A stretch of DNA of 64,000 bases, from positions 50,172,555 to 50,236,554 of the forward strand of contig OX467083.1 of NCBI GenBank assembly GCA_950106755.1, read 5' to 3'. Of the stretch, positions 10,589-20,610 are shown one piece after another. The translations under genes and the position numbers were made by a program. Source of the DNA: Climacium dendroides (lineage: Eukaryota; Streptophyta; Bryopsida; Hypnales; Climaciaceae). The first letter of the stretch is position 1. Each line of letters starts with the position of its first letter. The notes under the pieces were generated by a model. It was not told where the DNA came from. It made no database searches and saw only the letters and a list, made by a program, of their open reading frames with translations.

Positions 10589-12334
10589 CTAAGGGGATCC
10601 ACCACTATCTGGAGTAGCTATGGGGGAGAGCTCACTCAAATTTCTACTTTTATCTCCCCCTTCCGGAATTCGTTCCGGTTCTACAGGAGAATTCACTCCT
10701 GTCCTCGTCCGTGGGGCTTCTGAAGTAGAAGTCCTTCCAGCCTCCTTCTCTTTCAATATTGGAGTTTCAAACTTCCCCTCCAATATCTCTACCTCATCGA
10801 ACTCATTCGGGATTGAAATCCCGGATAAAGAGACTAATCCACTCTGGAACTTCCGGACGCTATCCTCTAATCCCTTTGCGTCTTTCCGAAATTCCTTCAT
10901 CGCCTCTTCTAATTCTCCGGCAAAGTCAACCAAGATGCGAGCGATACGGGTACTCGAAGGTTTCAAATCCTTATGTATCCCCTCATCAAACAATTTGGCC
11001 TTCACCATTACCTCACCGGATGCCCCTACTACTGTCGTCATCCGGTTGATTGCAGTCCTGGTCTCTTCCTGCAGAGTCATTGCGGCCTTCACTTGTTCGC
11101 GACCAACATCCAAGTCCCTCCGGTAGCTTTGGATCTCTCCTCGCAACCGGACCACCTGCTCGTCTGTCTCCCGCTGGTTGATGTTCTGCTTCAGCAACCT
11201 ATCCTCCAATTCCTTCACTTCGTCCGGATTGTTGATGTAGTTTGCCACGGCTTCCGTCAGGGAACTGGTCGGAGTATTTCCTACCAAATCCGCCACCTCA
11301 CGCAACGTCGTGGTCTTCACTTCCCAATCCGCTCTCACTGTACTGAGAATCCGGATTAGGTCGTTGTATGGACCCGTCAGGTCCAACAACTGGGACGATG
11401 GGACGGGTCTCGGTCTGACCGCTTCCACCGGCTCCTGCTTCTTTGAGATGACCGGTTCCACTGCTTCCGGTCCCTTTTCCTTCCGAAGCCCCGAAGGGGA
11501 TCCCCTCAGACTGGGCGTCCTTTTCATCCTTCGGTGGAGAGGAACGTCCTCTTCCTCTTCTTCCCAATTCCTCTTCTTAGGGTTCTCACCCTTCTCCTCC
11601 AGTTTCGGGCTATCCGGTTCCGTCTCGGATTCTTCATCCGATCCTCCACACGTCCGGAGAGCCATCTGCGCTCTCCACTCCTTGTTCTCCTCTGCTGTGA
11701 GAAGACTCTGATTCTTGTACAGGTAGAAAAGGTAGGGGCTTACCGGAGTAGCCCTACTCTTTTCTACATTTGAGACTAAGACATTCACCATCATTTGAAT
11801 GAATGCCGCCCAATCCATCCGCTTTTTTCCGCTCAGGGCCCCAAAGATCGCATTTCCGAGCGTGGAAGTCACCCGGGTAGGTTTTTCCGGATATAAAATC
11901 GGGACCAGGAACTCCAGTAGTCGCTTGTACCGCACATTGACGCAGTCTTCAATTGCGTACCCGTCCTTGGGATTGGCTGCTCCCCGGAACTTCCCACGCA
12001 TGAAGTCTCCCTTCTTGCTGGCCTGTTCCGCACCGCCTTCCTCCAGCTCATAAACTTTCCTCTAGATCTCCCTGGTCCACATGGGCGGAACTGGCCGAAT
12101 AGTGTTGTCAAACTGATTAGGGGCTCCTTCGATGAGCTCCCTCACTATTGCCTCATTCCGAAACCCCCAAGGTTTCCCTAGGAACCCCGCGCAAGCCATG
12201 GCTGAGAGGCCCTCCATCAATTCGACTCTCTCCTGCTCACTACTAGGCTCTAAAGGAGCCACTTTCCTTACTCTAATTTCTATCCTCTGAGCGCTCGCTA
12301 GTCCCTGATTTCGACTACGCTTTAACTGCGGCAT
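10589..12334 (-). pseudogene. LTR-borne ORF, family A copy 1 (one nonsense codon)
   Basis: The ATG at 12334 opens MPQLKRSRNQ; I prefer it to the ATG at 12394 because family F also starts MPRLNRKRPG. The frame would give 581 residues but has TAG at 12062-12064 where copy 2 has TGG. Visible parts in order: N-terminal domain (GKPWGFRNEAIVRELI, KFRGAANPKDGYAIEDC, PEKPTRVTSTL), an acidic linker with a basic cluster (KKRNWEEEEEDVP, HRRMKR) that could be a nuclear localisation signal, a coiled-coil segment (VKELEDRLLKQNINQRETDE) and a Ser/Pro-rich tail. No catalytic motif is seen. It is probably structural or nucleic-acid binding, which is inference. Confidence 0.65.
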
Positions 12335-12677
12335 CCGTCTCTCTTTTAGCTCACTACCTCTCTTCTCTCCTAGCCGCACGCCCCGTTTCCTCACACACTC
12401 CCCTCGACCTTGGCTGAATTACTCAATGCACAAGTGCTACGGTACTCCCTTCTTCTCTTTCTCTCTTTCTGAATTTCCGCCTTGCTCATGCACTCGATTC
12501 TAGTCTAATCTCTGTGCCCGTATAAAGAAAACAACCGTGCTTACTCACAACTCTTAGACTTTGCACAATTCACACAAAAACACACTCAATTTGTAGATAC
12601 AACTCAAAGTACTGAGAGCGCGCCAAGTATGCTGGTGCTCCCAGGTGCAAATGACAGAAAAATCCTAAAACAATCCC

Positions 12678-12684
12678 TTTTATA
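12678..12684 (-). promoter_or_regulatory. TATA box of family A LTR, copy 1
   Basis: TATAAAA on the minus strand in the context GGGTATAAAAGGG, about 344 bases before the ORF start. It is conserved at the same distance in copy 2 (53089-53095), so it is the likely LTR promoter. Confidence 0.65.
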
Positions 12685-12937
12685 CCCCGAAAACTTCATC
12701 ATTACTTTTTTTCGATTTTCCAGATGCGAATTCTGGATCCGTTCCTCTGATTAGGGGATTAGACCGGATACGTTTCCGATATCCGTTCCGCTCCTTAATC
12801 TGGTTCATTCAGGGCTTATGTTTCTAGTCTTTCTAACCCTTGGCTTTTCTTTCCTTTTTCATGCTAATCCGGGTCTACTCAATCCGGATTCCGTGTTACA
12901 GAACTCAATAGAAAGAAAAATCAAAAAGTTAGGTTGC

Positions 12938-14150
12938 AGGTATTCTAGATGTGAGTCTTTGGAACTGTATACAACAAAGTCATTGATGAATACCTCTAGG
13001 AAGTGACGTAGAAAATCCTGGAAGATGTCCATCATGAGTCGTTGGAAGGTTTCGGGGGCACTGCATAATCCGAAAGGCATCCGGGTGAATGCAAAGGATC
13101 CCCATTCCGTCGTGAAGGTTGTCTTCAGCTGGTCTAATAACCGGATGAAAACCTAGTTGTATCCGGAAAATCCATCTAAGAAGCTGTAACACTCGTTTCC
13201 GGAAACTTGATCAAGGATGATGTCTGTAAAAGGAAGCAGAAAGTAGTCCTTCCGGGTTGCATCATTCAGCTTCCGAAAATCCTGGCATACCCGGATCTTG
13301 ATTTTTCCTCCTGGACCTGCTTTCTTCGGAACAACAACAATGGGTGAAACCCATTCTGAGTTGAGGACTGGGTAAATAAACCCAGCTTCTAACAAAGCGT
13401 CAATTTCCTCCTTCACCATCAGAGAGTATCTTGGGTTTAACCGATGCTGTCGTTGGCAGACTGGAACTGCTCCTTCAACAAGGTCGATCCGATGTTCTCC
13501 CAGTTCTGCTGGTATCCTACTAAGGTCGGAGGGTGTCCAAGCAAAGACATCTAGATATTCCTCTAGAAGCCTACTGTATTCAGCTTTTTCCGGAGCAGAC
13601 ATTGCTTTGTTGACAAAGAAATTTTTTCCCAAAGTAACACTCACCTCCTCATACTCTACTGGGCTTATTATAGGCTTCCTCCTTTCTGGCTCTGGTCCAT
13701 CTTCCTCGTTCCGTAACTCGCTCTAGACGGATCCTTGATTTGTTCGACCCAGTCCTACCGTCGGGAGATTCCCTTCATTGAGTTGTTATTTGATCCATTC
13801 GTAAGATAATGGAACGTTCATCTCCCTTAATGATCGATCTTCTGGTATCGTCGGTATCCGAGTCTCTGTTTCTTCCGTCGCAATTTCCAGGATGGGTCCC
13901 GGAAACTCAAAATCTGGTTCCGTAACAGACATAAAGTAATTAGTCACAAAATCTGAGTTCTCCTGATCGGACCAGTCCAGGGTATATCCGTCGGAATCAC
14001 TAGTCTCTTCCAAGTGATCAATATGTTTCCAAGGTATTCGAACAGCAGATTTCCCCACCACGAATTCCTTGGCTCCCCAATCAACCAGCACTCTTGCTGC
14101 ATATAACCATGGTCTTCCTAGTAGCATGGGAAAAGACCTTCATTTAGATA
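12938..14150 (-). pseudogene. Ty3/gypsy pol fragment: protease end and reverse transcriptase
   Basis: From 14127 down: the protease C-terminal motif LLGRPWLY and AKEFVVGK, then reverse transcriptase with SEWVSPIVVVPKKAG, RVCQDFRKLN, FLDGFSGYN, MPFGLCSAPETFQRLMMDIF and FLEVFINDFVVYS. The last is the YxDD-type active site, normally FIDD in this lineage; here codon 12982-12984 reads Asn, so one catalytic aspartate is gone. A TAG follows FSGYN and further stops separate protease from RT. The fragment ends at HLEYL, where the family A LTR starts. Protease N-terminus, RNase H and most of integrase are missing. It is a dead copy on the same strand as the integrase piece at 8801-9408. Confidence 0.85.
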
Positions 14151-14804
14151 CTCTGATGACTACATAATTTAGGAACCTCCGGCACCACCTTCATCACCGG
14201 AATCATCCTCGGCCGAGGCGGCGGCGATGGAAGTTCTTTGTCTGAGTCTTCAGGCAGATCCTTCAGCTTGCGCCGGCTTGCCCTAGAAGACATCTTGCTC
14301 AAAGGGAAAACTCACACAATCTCTCCTTACCTCTCCTGCTCACAAAGTTTCACTCCGGTAACCCTTGCACGATCGCGACTCACATAGTCCCTCAGTCTAC
14401 CGGAATTCTCAAAAAGCTAGGAAGACGGAAAATACAGGTGGAAGGAAAATAAAAAAGTACTCGTATCTTCTACCGGCTACAGTTCTCCTTTTATACTGGC
14501 CAGACGGACGGTCAGTCAGATGAATGTACAGGACAGGTTTGGGTGGCAAAACCCTAACCCTAGTACGAATCCAGTTTCCGGCTTTTAGGGCCAGTGCCGT
14601 CATCCGATTTCCGGAATTTTCTAGGGTTCCGGAATTAGGTTTTTAGACCTAATGAAATTTTCCTGGATCCGGAGATCCAGTATTCCCAAGTTTCCTTAAT
14701 TTCCTATGAGAACTCAAAAACTCTCCTTTCTAAGGGAACAATTTTTGAAATTTCCCGTCATATGCTAGTGTTCTGGGCCTAGTATGTGGGATCACATTCC
14801 CACA
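14150..14804 (-). mobile_element. Family B LTR fragment with ORF-B start
   Basis: The minus-strand LTR start TGTGGGAATGTGATCCCACA lies at 14804 and matches the LTR starting at 48533. TATAAAA (plus 14489-14495) is about 200 bases before an ATG at 14293. That ORF opens MSSRASRRKLKDLPEDSDKE and resembles the family B ORF start at 56150, including IPVMKVVPEVP. After about 45 codons it ends and pol sequence begins near 14150, so most of the LTR and any gag have been deleted. Confidence 0.6.
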
Positions 14805-14884
14805 GTACATATTAGGAATTTGTAAGTGATAGTCTTCCATCAATACTAGGGGTTCATATACTATACATTTAAAACTGCTCGGTA

Positions 14885-15160
14885 ATGATGTTCTATAACA
14901 ATACATGGGTGATGGTCCGAGATGACCCTAAACTATTGGGTGATGGACGTGAGCTTTATGGAGACGCGAATTATCCAACGTTTATAGTGGAAGAGAAGTC
15001 CAAGTTTCCAAATAGTCCGCTTCGAGAATCGGTTCTAGTTATTGCTCCTGGGCAGTCCATTCCACGTCCACAAATTCCGTTGGAACAAGGGAGGTTGAAG
15101 AAACAGAAACACAGTGGATCGTTTTGTACTACTGTTTCAACTCCCAATTGGGGCGTCTGA
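14885..15160 (+). CDS. Hypothetical short ORF
   Basis: A 91-codon ORF (MMFYNNTWVMVRDDPKLLGD) with no family I recognise. It lies in non-LTR sequence between the family B fragment and a long hairpin. The downstream frames to about 15310 look partly coding but contain stops. It may be an exon of a degraded transposon gene. Confidence 0.2.
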   Translation: MMFYNNTWVMVRDDPKLLGDGRELYGDANYPTFIVEEKSKFPNSPLRESVLVIAPGQSIPRPQIPLEQGRLKKQKHSGSFCTTVSTPNWGV

Positions 15161-15391
15161 AAGAGAAGGTCGTTGCAAGCGCAAAGGATGCAACATATTC
15201 GCGACCTCGGACAGATTAACAAAGAGGATACAATCGGGGACAAGAAATTCTAAAGGCTCGGGAGAAAATGAGGACTGCATCTTGTACCTCATGTACATTT
15301 GTATGTAGAAGAAGTTCTAATTATGTACATATAGGCTCGACAATCCCTAAGTTTGCGTAGAGAGTAGAGAAATAATAAATCCTAAATCTTA

Positions 15392-15620
15392 GTAAGCCCA
15401 ATTTTATCAATAGCAGAGACTAATGTAGGGGTTGTCAGAGTTTGGAAGTTGTAGAATCAAATCGCAGCGTCCCCTTTTACCAAATAATCTTTTGCATTGC
15501 ACTTTGTACAATGTAGTGTCTGAGATTATTTGGTGAAGGGACCGCTGTTATTCGATTCTACAATTTTCGAGCTTTGACAATCCCTACGTTTGTCTCTGCC
15601 TTTGATAAAGGCAGGCTTAT
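15392..15620. repeat. Long imperfect hairpin (foldback)
   Basis: The left arm 15392-15490 pairs with the right arm 15523-15620 around a 32-base loop. Matching parts include GCAGAGAC with GTCTCTGC, GTAGGG with CCCTAC, TTGTAGAATC with GATTCTACAA and ACCAAATAATCT with AGATTATTTGGT. Arm identity is about 80-85 percent by eye. It could be a foldback MITE or a small-RNA precursor. No coding function is seen. Confidence 0.7.
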
Positions 15621-16005
15621 GGGCTTCTGGTCACGAAGTCTTCATCTTGTGGACACAGTTGCCAATTTGACGAAAGTCCTAGTGCTCATTCCTAGTGCTT
15701 CTAGAAACCTACATTTTACATCATATGTATCTTATACAAGTGTAGTCCACGATGGAAGTAGTAGTTTAGTACATGGATTACTCTATGTTTATAGTGCATA
15801 CATCCAATACATGTATATTTGATGACTTCCTATAAATTATGCACAAGTCACAATTTTGACCTTTGATTTTGGAATTTGTACCTTCCGTATGCGCTTTCTG
15901 TGTCATTGCAATGCTTTCCTGGTATTCATTGGTCTACAAGTATATTAAATTCATAGTTGAAAGTCTCTTCCTCAACTTCCATTTCACTAGAAAACTCTCA
16001 TTTTA

Positions 16006-16291
16006 ATGAATATTATGTTTACGCTCCGCGAAGTGGCGGACTTGGTGGAAAGTACCCCAAATAATGCGCTTCTGGAAGCAGTGGAAAACTGCATCAACAA
16101 CCTGGACGTGATCCGAGAGTTAGAAGATCGGGTGCTGACGCAGAATATACACCTGCGAGAGATGGACGAGCTGACGATTCGGTTGCAAGAGGAGATACAA
16201 GTCTTCCGGAAGGATTTGGAGACCAGTCGGGAGCAGGTAAAGAATGCCATGTCCCTACAAAAGGAGACTAGGGCGGCAATTGAGTAGATGA
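16006..16291 (+). pseudogene. Fragment of a family A-type ORF (coiled-coil part)
   Basis: It encodes TLREVADLVESTPNNALLEAV and a coiled-coil run that aligns with the coiled-coil part of the family A ORF, but on the opposite strand to copy 1. It ends IE-stop at 16288 and is cut at 16292 by another LTR terminus. The upstream edge is lost near 16012. Confidence 0.6.
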
Positions 16292-17984
16292 TGTCGTAGC
16301 ACAGGAAAGCAAAAATCCTTCTCTAAGGCTCAATATTTCTTAAAAGAGGCCTTAAAGTGACTCGAGTATCGTTCCCACAAAGATCGAATTCCTAGGTTCG
16401 CAATTACCAGAAAATGGTAGAGTGATGGTCACGAAAAACAAAACCCCAAGCAAAACAATAGACCGGAACTCTACTTGGTCTCATTGTTTTCTTGGACAAA
16501 CACGACCGGATCCCTCCGGTCCAACAATTACTAATAAACGTTAGACCGGATCTTCCCGATCTAACAACACTGACCGGATCTAATTCGGTTTAACACCCAC
16601 TTGTTTATCACACAGACTCTCTAACTGGTTGGTTTCCTACCCCACATCTTTACACTACCCCGTAACTCTCCCAACACTTCTATTCACATACCTCTAGTAG
16701 TTTCCTGTATTTACGTTTTACAGACCGTAACCGGGATCCGCGTTTCCACAGATCTAACCTTAACCTCTAGTATTCACATCCGGTCCAGATCTCTACTTGT
16801 AACCATGTCAAGTTTAACCTCTAAACAAAGAGGGATATGTTAATTGGGATTCAGGAAGGAAGCTTAACTCCTACACTCCAATTTTAAAGTGTTAGAAGTT
16901 TTACTATGTGATCAAACTTTCAAAAATAAACTTTCAAATCCTACAAATGAGAAAACAGACCGTCTTCACAACTAGAAAGGAAATGCAGTCATGTCCAGCA
17001 GGTTTCGCAAGCCGGTCTAATTCCTCCTAACCAATGCTACAACAACAGCCTACTGAGTTAGTCCTAAATCCGATCTGAACTAGCGGAGACCAAAGGGGAA
17101 ATGAGCGCTGTAGACGCGTGCTAACCCTTACTTCTTCCGGAGAGTACCCCTCCTCCGTACTTCTTTCGAATCCATTCCTAGTCCACACTAGAGATCCCTT
17201 CTGCCTCTGTCCACGCACACTAACCCAATACTGGACCGGATAAACTCAGCATCCGGGCACACCTTGTATCCACTTACACTCACTTTCCAGTTTGGACTTC
17301 CAAAACACGGACAAGTGCCAAGTACACACAACTATGATTTGTTCAATCACTCCAAGAGCGAACCCTCAGGTACTCATGAATATAAGAAAATAAGATAAAG
17401 ATGCACACCGGGACAAGCAAGTCCCGGATTTAAATACTAAACTACTCCCTCAAAATCCTATCCTAAAAGTATCCTACCAACCAATCAAGGCCAAACATGT
17501 TTCATTCCCTTACTACTTTCTAGCCTTGTTGACTTTTACTTAAACTCCCACTACTTTCGCTAAAAGTGGATCTCAGATCCTATAATTACGGACCCGGTTA
17601 CTTTCCAACTGCTAGTGGTTGTGTCACTCAAAAAGTAAACTTCCTAATTATGTACAACTATCCCAAAATTTTAGGCTTTCACCACCCTATCCTCAAAAAT
17701 TTACCCTAAGTAACTTCCTAAGTTCTCAACTTCTTCGCGGTCGACTTCTTTACAGTTTCGGTCTTCTGTCCCTGGCGTGTCTTACCTCGGGCGACGAGCT
17801 TCTTTTTCTTGGTTACTGCAGCCTTGGCCTTGGTCGCCCGAGTCTCTACCAGTGTTTGATCCGGGTTAGAATACGGCTCCGAGTCTTCTTCAGTTCTGGA
17901 TTCTTCATCCTCCTCCTCCTCTTCTTCTTCTTCCTCCTCGTCATCGTCCTCTTGAATCGGCCTCTTCTTCTGTGCTGACATAAT
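16292..17984 (-). mobile_element. LTR fragment of a further family (E), 3' part
   Basis: The plus-strand edge TGTCGTAGCACAGG at 16292 matches the 3' terminus of family A LTRs (TGTCGCAGCACAGG), read on the minus strand as an LTR end CCTGTGCTACGACA. The interior is CCGGAT-rich noncoding DNA like the tails of families A and C but mostly diverged. At 17985 a CACTA element begins. The 5' half of this LTR is not found on the far side of the CACTA. Confidence 0.5.
17718..17981 (-). CDS. Acidic/basic low-complexity ORF of LTR family E
   Basis: The ATG at 17981 opens MSAQKKRPIQEDD, followed by a long Glu run and then a Lys-rich half (KAKAAVTKKKKLVARGKTR), 87 codons in all. The CACTA terminus lies three bases upstream of the ATG, so any 5' leader has been displaced. 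The acidic-then-basic layout resembles the linker of the other LTR-borne ORFs, but there is no clear alignment. It may be a short intact ORF or a remnant. Confidence 0.35.
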   Translation of the reverse strand: MSAQKKRPIQEDDDEEEEEEEEEEDEESRTEEDSEPYSNPDQTLVETRATKAKAAVTKKKKLVARGKTRQGQKTETVKKSTAKKLRT

Positions 17985-18270
17985 CACTATAAGAAAACTG
18001 CGTTTTGGGGGTTGTTTTCCAAAAACGTGCAGTTGTTTTTTTAGACATCACTACGTCACTTGATTGACAACCAGTGGAGTCTGAATTTTGTGCAATGTCG
18101 GAGAAGACGGGCTACGTTTTTAGAAAAACACGTTCACGTCACGAAAAACATGCCTATTTTGGGTGATGTTGAAAAAAACATGACAAAAATTTTCCGGACA
18201 TCTACAACAAGTTAAGTCCACGTCAGCAACTGCGTTTGTTTTCACTGCATCAGACGTCGATCCAGTCACT
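17985..18270. repeat. CACTA left terminal and subterminal repeats
   Basis: The 14-base TIR is followed by scattered ACGTCA, GACATC and CAGACGTC motifs (for example near 18050, 18139, 18220 and 18252). Such arrays bind TNPA-type proteins in known CACTA elements. Confidence 0.6.
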
Positions 18271-18734
18271 ACTGACTGCGGATAGACGCTGTCCTAAGCC
18301 AAAAAAGGCAGGGAAGGACAGGTGCTCCCAAGGAAGACCCAAAAAAGGGCTTGGATGAATTGGATGGATGTTTCAAGGTATAGGTGCAGGGCTGATTATG
18401 GATTTTTGGGTGTTTCTTATATAGACTTTTATAGTGACCACAACATGTATAACAAATTGTAAAATGGATGGGAATATAGTCTACTTCATTCTTAAAAGAT
18501 GTCAACATAGTTTAAAATTTATTTGGCAAAATTTTCACTAAAAAAATGTAATAAAATTACATTTACAAGAGAAAGATGTTTGCAATTATTAATAACATTT
18601 GTGGACAACAAAGGTTTGTCAAAGAATGGATGCACTAGGCAAATGATGCTAATTGCATCTACAATATCAAACATGGAAGGTTAAATATTTTGCTTTACAT
18701 TCTTTCACACTCATAGGATTCATCAAATGAATGA

Positions 18735-20095
18735 CTTTTGAAATAATGTGGTCTTCTTCATTTTTTGGCTTTGGATTCCTTGAATTAGTTTCAAAGGCTT
18801 TTTCAAATAAACAAAGTGAACCCTTTTCCTGGGTTTTATCATCCTATACTAATTTTTTTTCTGGGTGCATATTTTTTTGGCTTTCTCTATTTCACTTTTC
18901 GATTGAGAATATGCATGTATAGACTAAAGACTTGGCATTTTCTTCCAAGGCCAAATTGCCATGTACCCTTCATTTTCCCTCTTCCTTGAAAAAAAAAATA
19001 ATGTCACTGGACATGGAGCCCTTTGAAATAATGTAGCCTTCTTCATTTTTTGGCTTTAGAGTCCTTCAATTAGTTTCAAAATCTTTTTCAAATAAAAAAA
19101 TTAAAGTGAACCCTTTTCCCGGGTTTTATCATCCTATACCAATTTTTTTTTGGGTTGCATATTTTTTTTGGCTTTCTCTATTTCACTTTTCGATTGAGAA
19201 TATGCATGTATAGACTAAAGACTTGGCATTTTCTTCCAAGGCCAAATTGCCATGTACCCTTCATTTTCCCTCTTCCTTGAAAAAAAAAATAATGTCACTG
19301 GACATGGAGCCCTTTGAAATAATGTAGCCTTCTTCATTTTTTGGCTTTAGAGTCCTTCAATTAGTTTCAAAATCTTTTTCAAATAAAAAAATTAAAGTGA
19401 ACCCTTTTCCCGGGTTTTATCATCCTATACCAATTTTTTTTTGGGTTGCATATTTTTTTTGGCTTTCTCTATTTCACTTTTCGATTGAGAATATGCATGT
19501 ATAGACTAAAGACTTGGCATTTTCTTCCAAGGCCAAATTGCCATGTACCCTTCATTTTCCCTCTTCCTTCAAAAAAAAATAATGCCATTGGACATGGAGC
19601 CCTTTGAAATAATGTAGCATTCTTCATTTTTTGGCTTTAGAGTCCTTCAATTAGTTTCAAAATCTTTTTCAAATAAAAAAGTTAAAGTGAACCGTTTTCC
19701 CGGGTTTTACCATCCTATACCATTTTCTTTTCGTTTGCATATTTTTTTTGGCTTTCTCTATTTCACTTTTCGATTGAGAATATGCATGTATAGACTAAAG
19801 ACTTGGCATTTTCTTCCAAGGCCAAATTGCCATGTACCCTTCATTTTCCCTCTTCCTTCAAAAAAAAATAATGCCATTGGACATGGAGCCCTTTGAAATA
19901 ATGTAGCCTTCTTCATTTTTTGGCTTTAGAGTCCTTCAATTAGTTTCAAAATCTTTTTCAAATAAAAAAATTAAAGTGAACCCTTTTCCCGGGTTTTACC
20001 ATCCTATACCAATTTTTTTTTTGGTTTGCATATTTTTTTTGGCTTTCTCTATTTCACTTTTCGATTGAGAATATGCATGTGTAGAATAAAGACAT
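18735..20095. repeat. Five tandem copies of a ~290-bp unit inside the CACTA
   Basis: Units begin with TTTGAAATAATGTGGTC or TTTGAAATAATGTAGCC near 18736, 19021, 19312, 19602 and 19891, a period of 285-291 bases. The middle units are near identical while the first and last are more diverged. The array is noncoding and lies downstream of the transposase gene. Confidence 0.9.
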
Positions 20096-20610
20096 GGCAT
20101 TTTTTTTAATTGATTTAATTGTTTTATTTTCCATTATTTTTTTATATGGATGTCAGTCGTACCTACCTATAGTAGACATCACATGGACTTTTGCATGTCA
20201 AATTGATATGTAACATTATTTTTTCTTCATTTCTAACCATACCTTTGAGAAACCCTTCTTTCTTAAGTTCATTTTTACAATTTTTTTGTGGACAACTCTT
20301 TTCTCTTTTTCTATGGTACAAGAAAAATGTAGAGGCACTTGGAAGTGAAAATGTCCATGCAAACATGGTGAATTGCTAATGTGGAAGTGGAAATGAACAA
20401 CAATTTCTCAAACATATCTTACCCTCATAAACATGGAAAATTAGATGTTATGCTCATTTACAGCATGCATGTCATGCACTAATACTAAACCTGTCAATGA
20501 GGATGCCAACTTAGACGTCTCTTGAAATTGTTTTCTTCTCACAGAAGACATCTTATGCTACATTCCGCTGGACAAGGCAGCTCTACTTCTGCGATTTCAG
20601 TTCTTGAACT

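Larger units (their letters stand above)
9409..12937 (-). mobile_element. Family A LTR, copy 1
   Basis: It spans 3.5 kb and matches 49806-53353 end to end at high identity. Read on the minus strand it starts in the conserved GCAACCTAACTTTTTGATTT and ends CTGTGCTGCGACA at 9409. The first four bases (TGTC) seen in copy 2 are missing, so the 12937 edge is slightly eroded or deleted. No direct repeat links its two ends, so it is not a complete LTR-internal-LTR element. It holds a TATA box, one long ORF and a 1.2-kb noncoding tail. It splits a gypsy pol, and at least 1 kb of pol is missing between its flanks. Confidence 0.75.

Noticed and set aside
10620..12110. Long open frames antisense to the family A ORF (also at 51016-52458)
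   Set aside because: They mirror the real ORF's composition, lack family motifs and are explained by antisense reading of a constrained coding region.
9409..12937. Interpretation of family A as a complete LTR-gag-LTR (TR-GAG type) element
   Set aside because: I compared both ends by eye and found only the short inverted TGTCGCA termini, no direct LTR repeat; a computed self dot-plot should confirm this.
18735..20095. CRISPR-like array
   Set aside because: Units are about 290 bp, contiguous without spacers, and lie within a plant DNA transposon.
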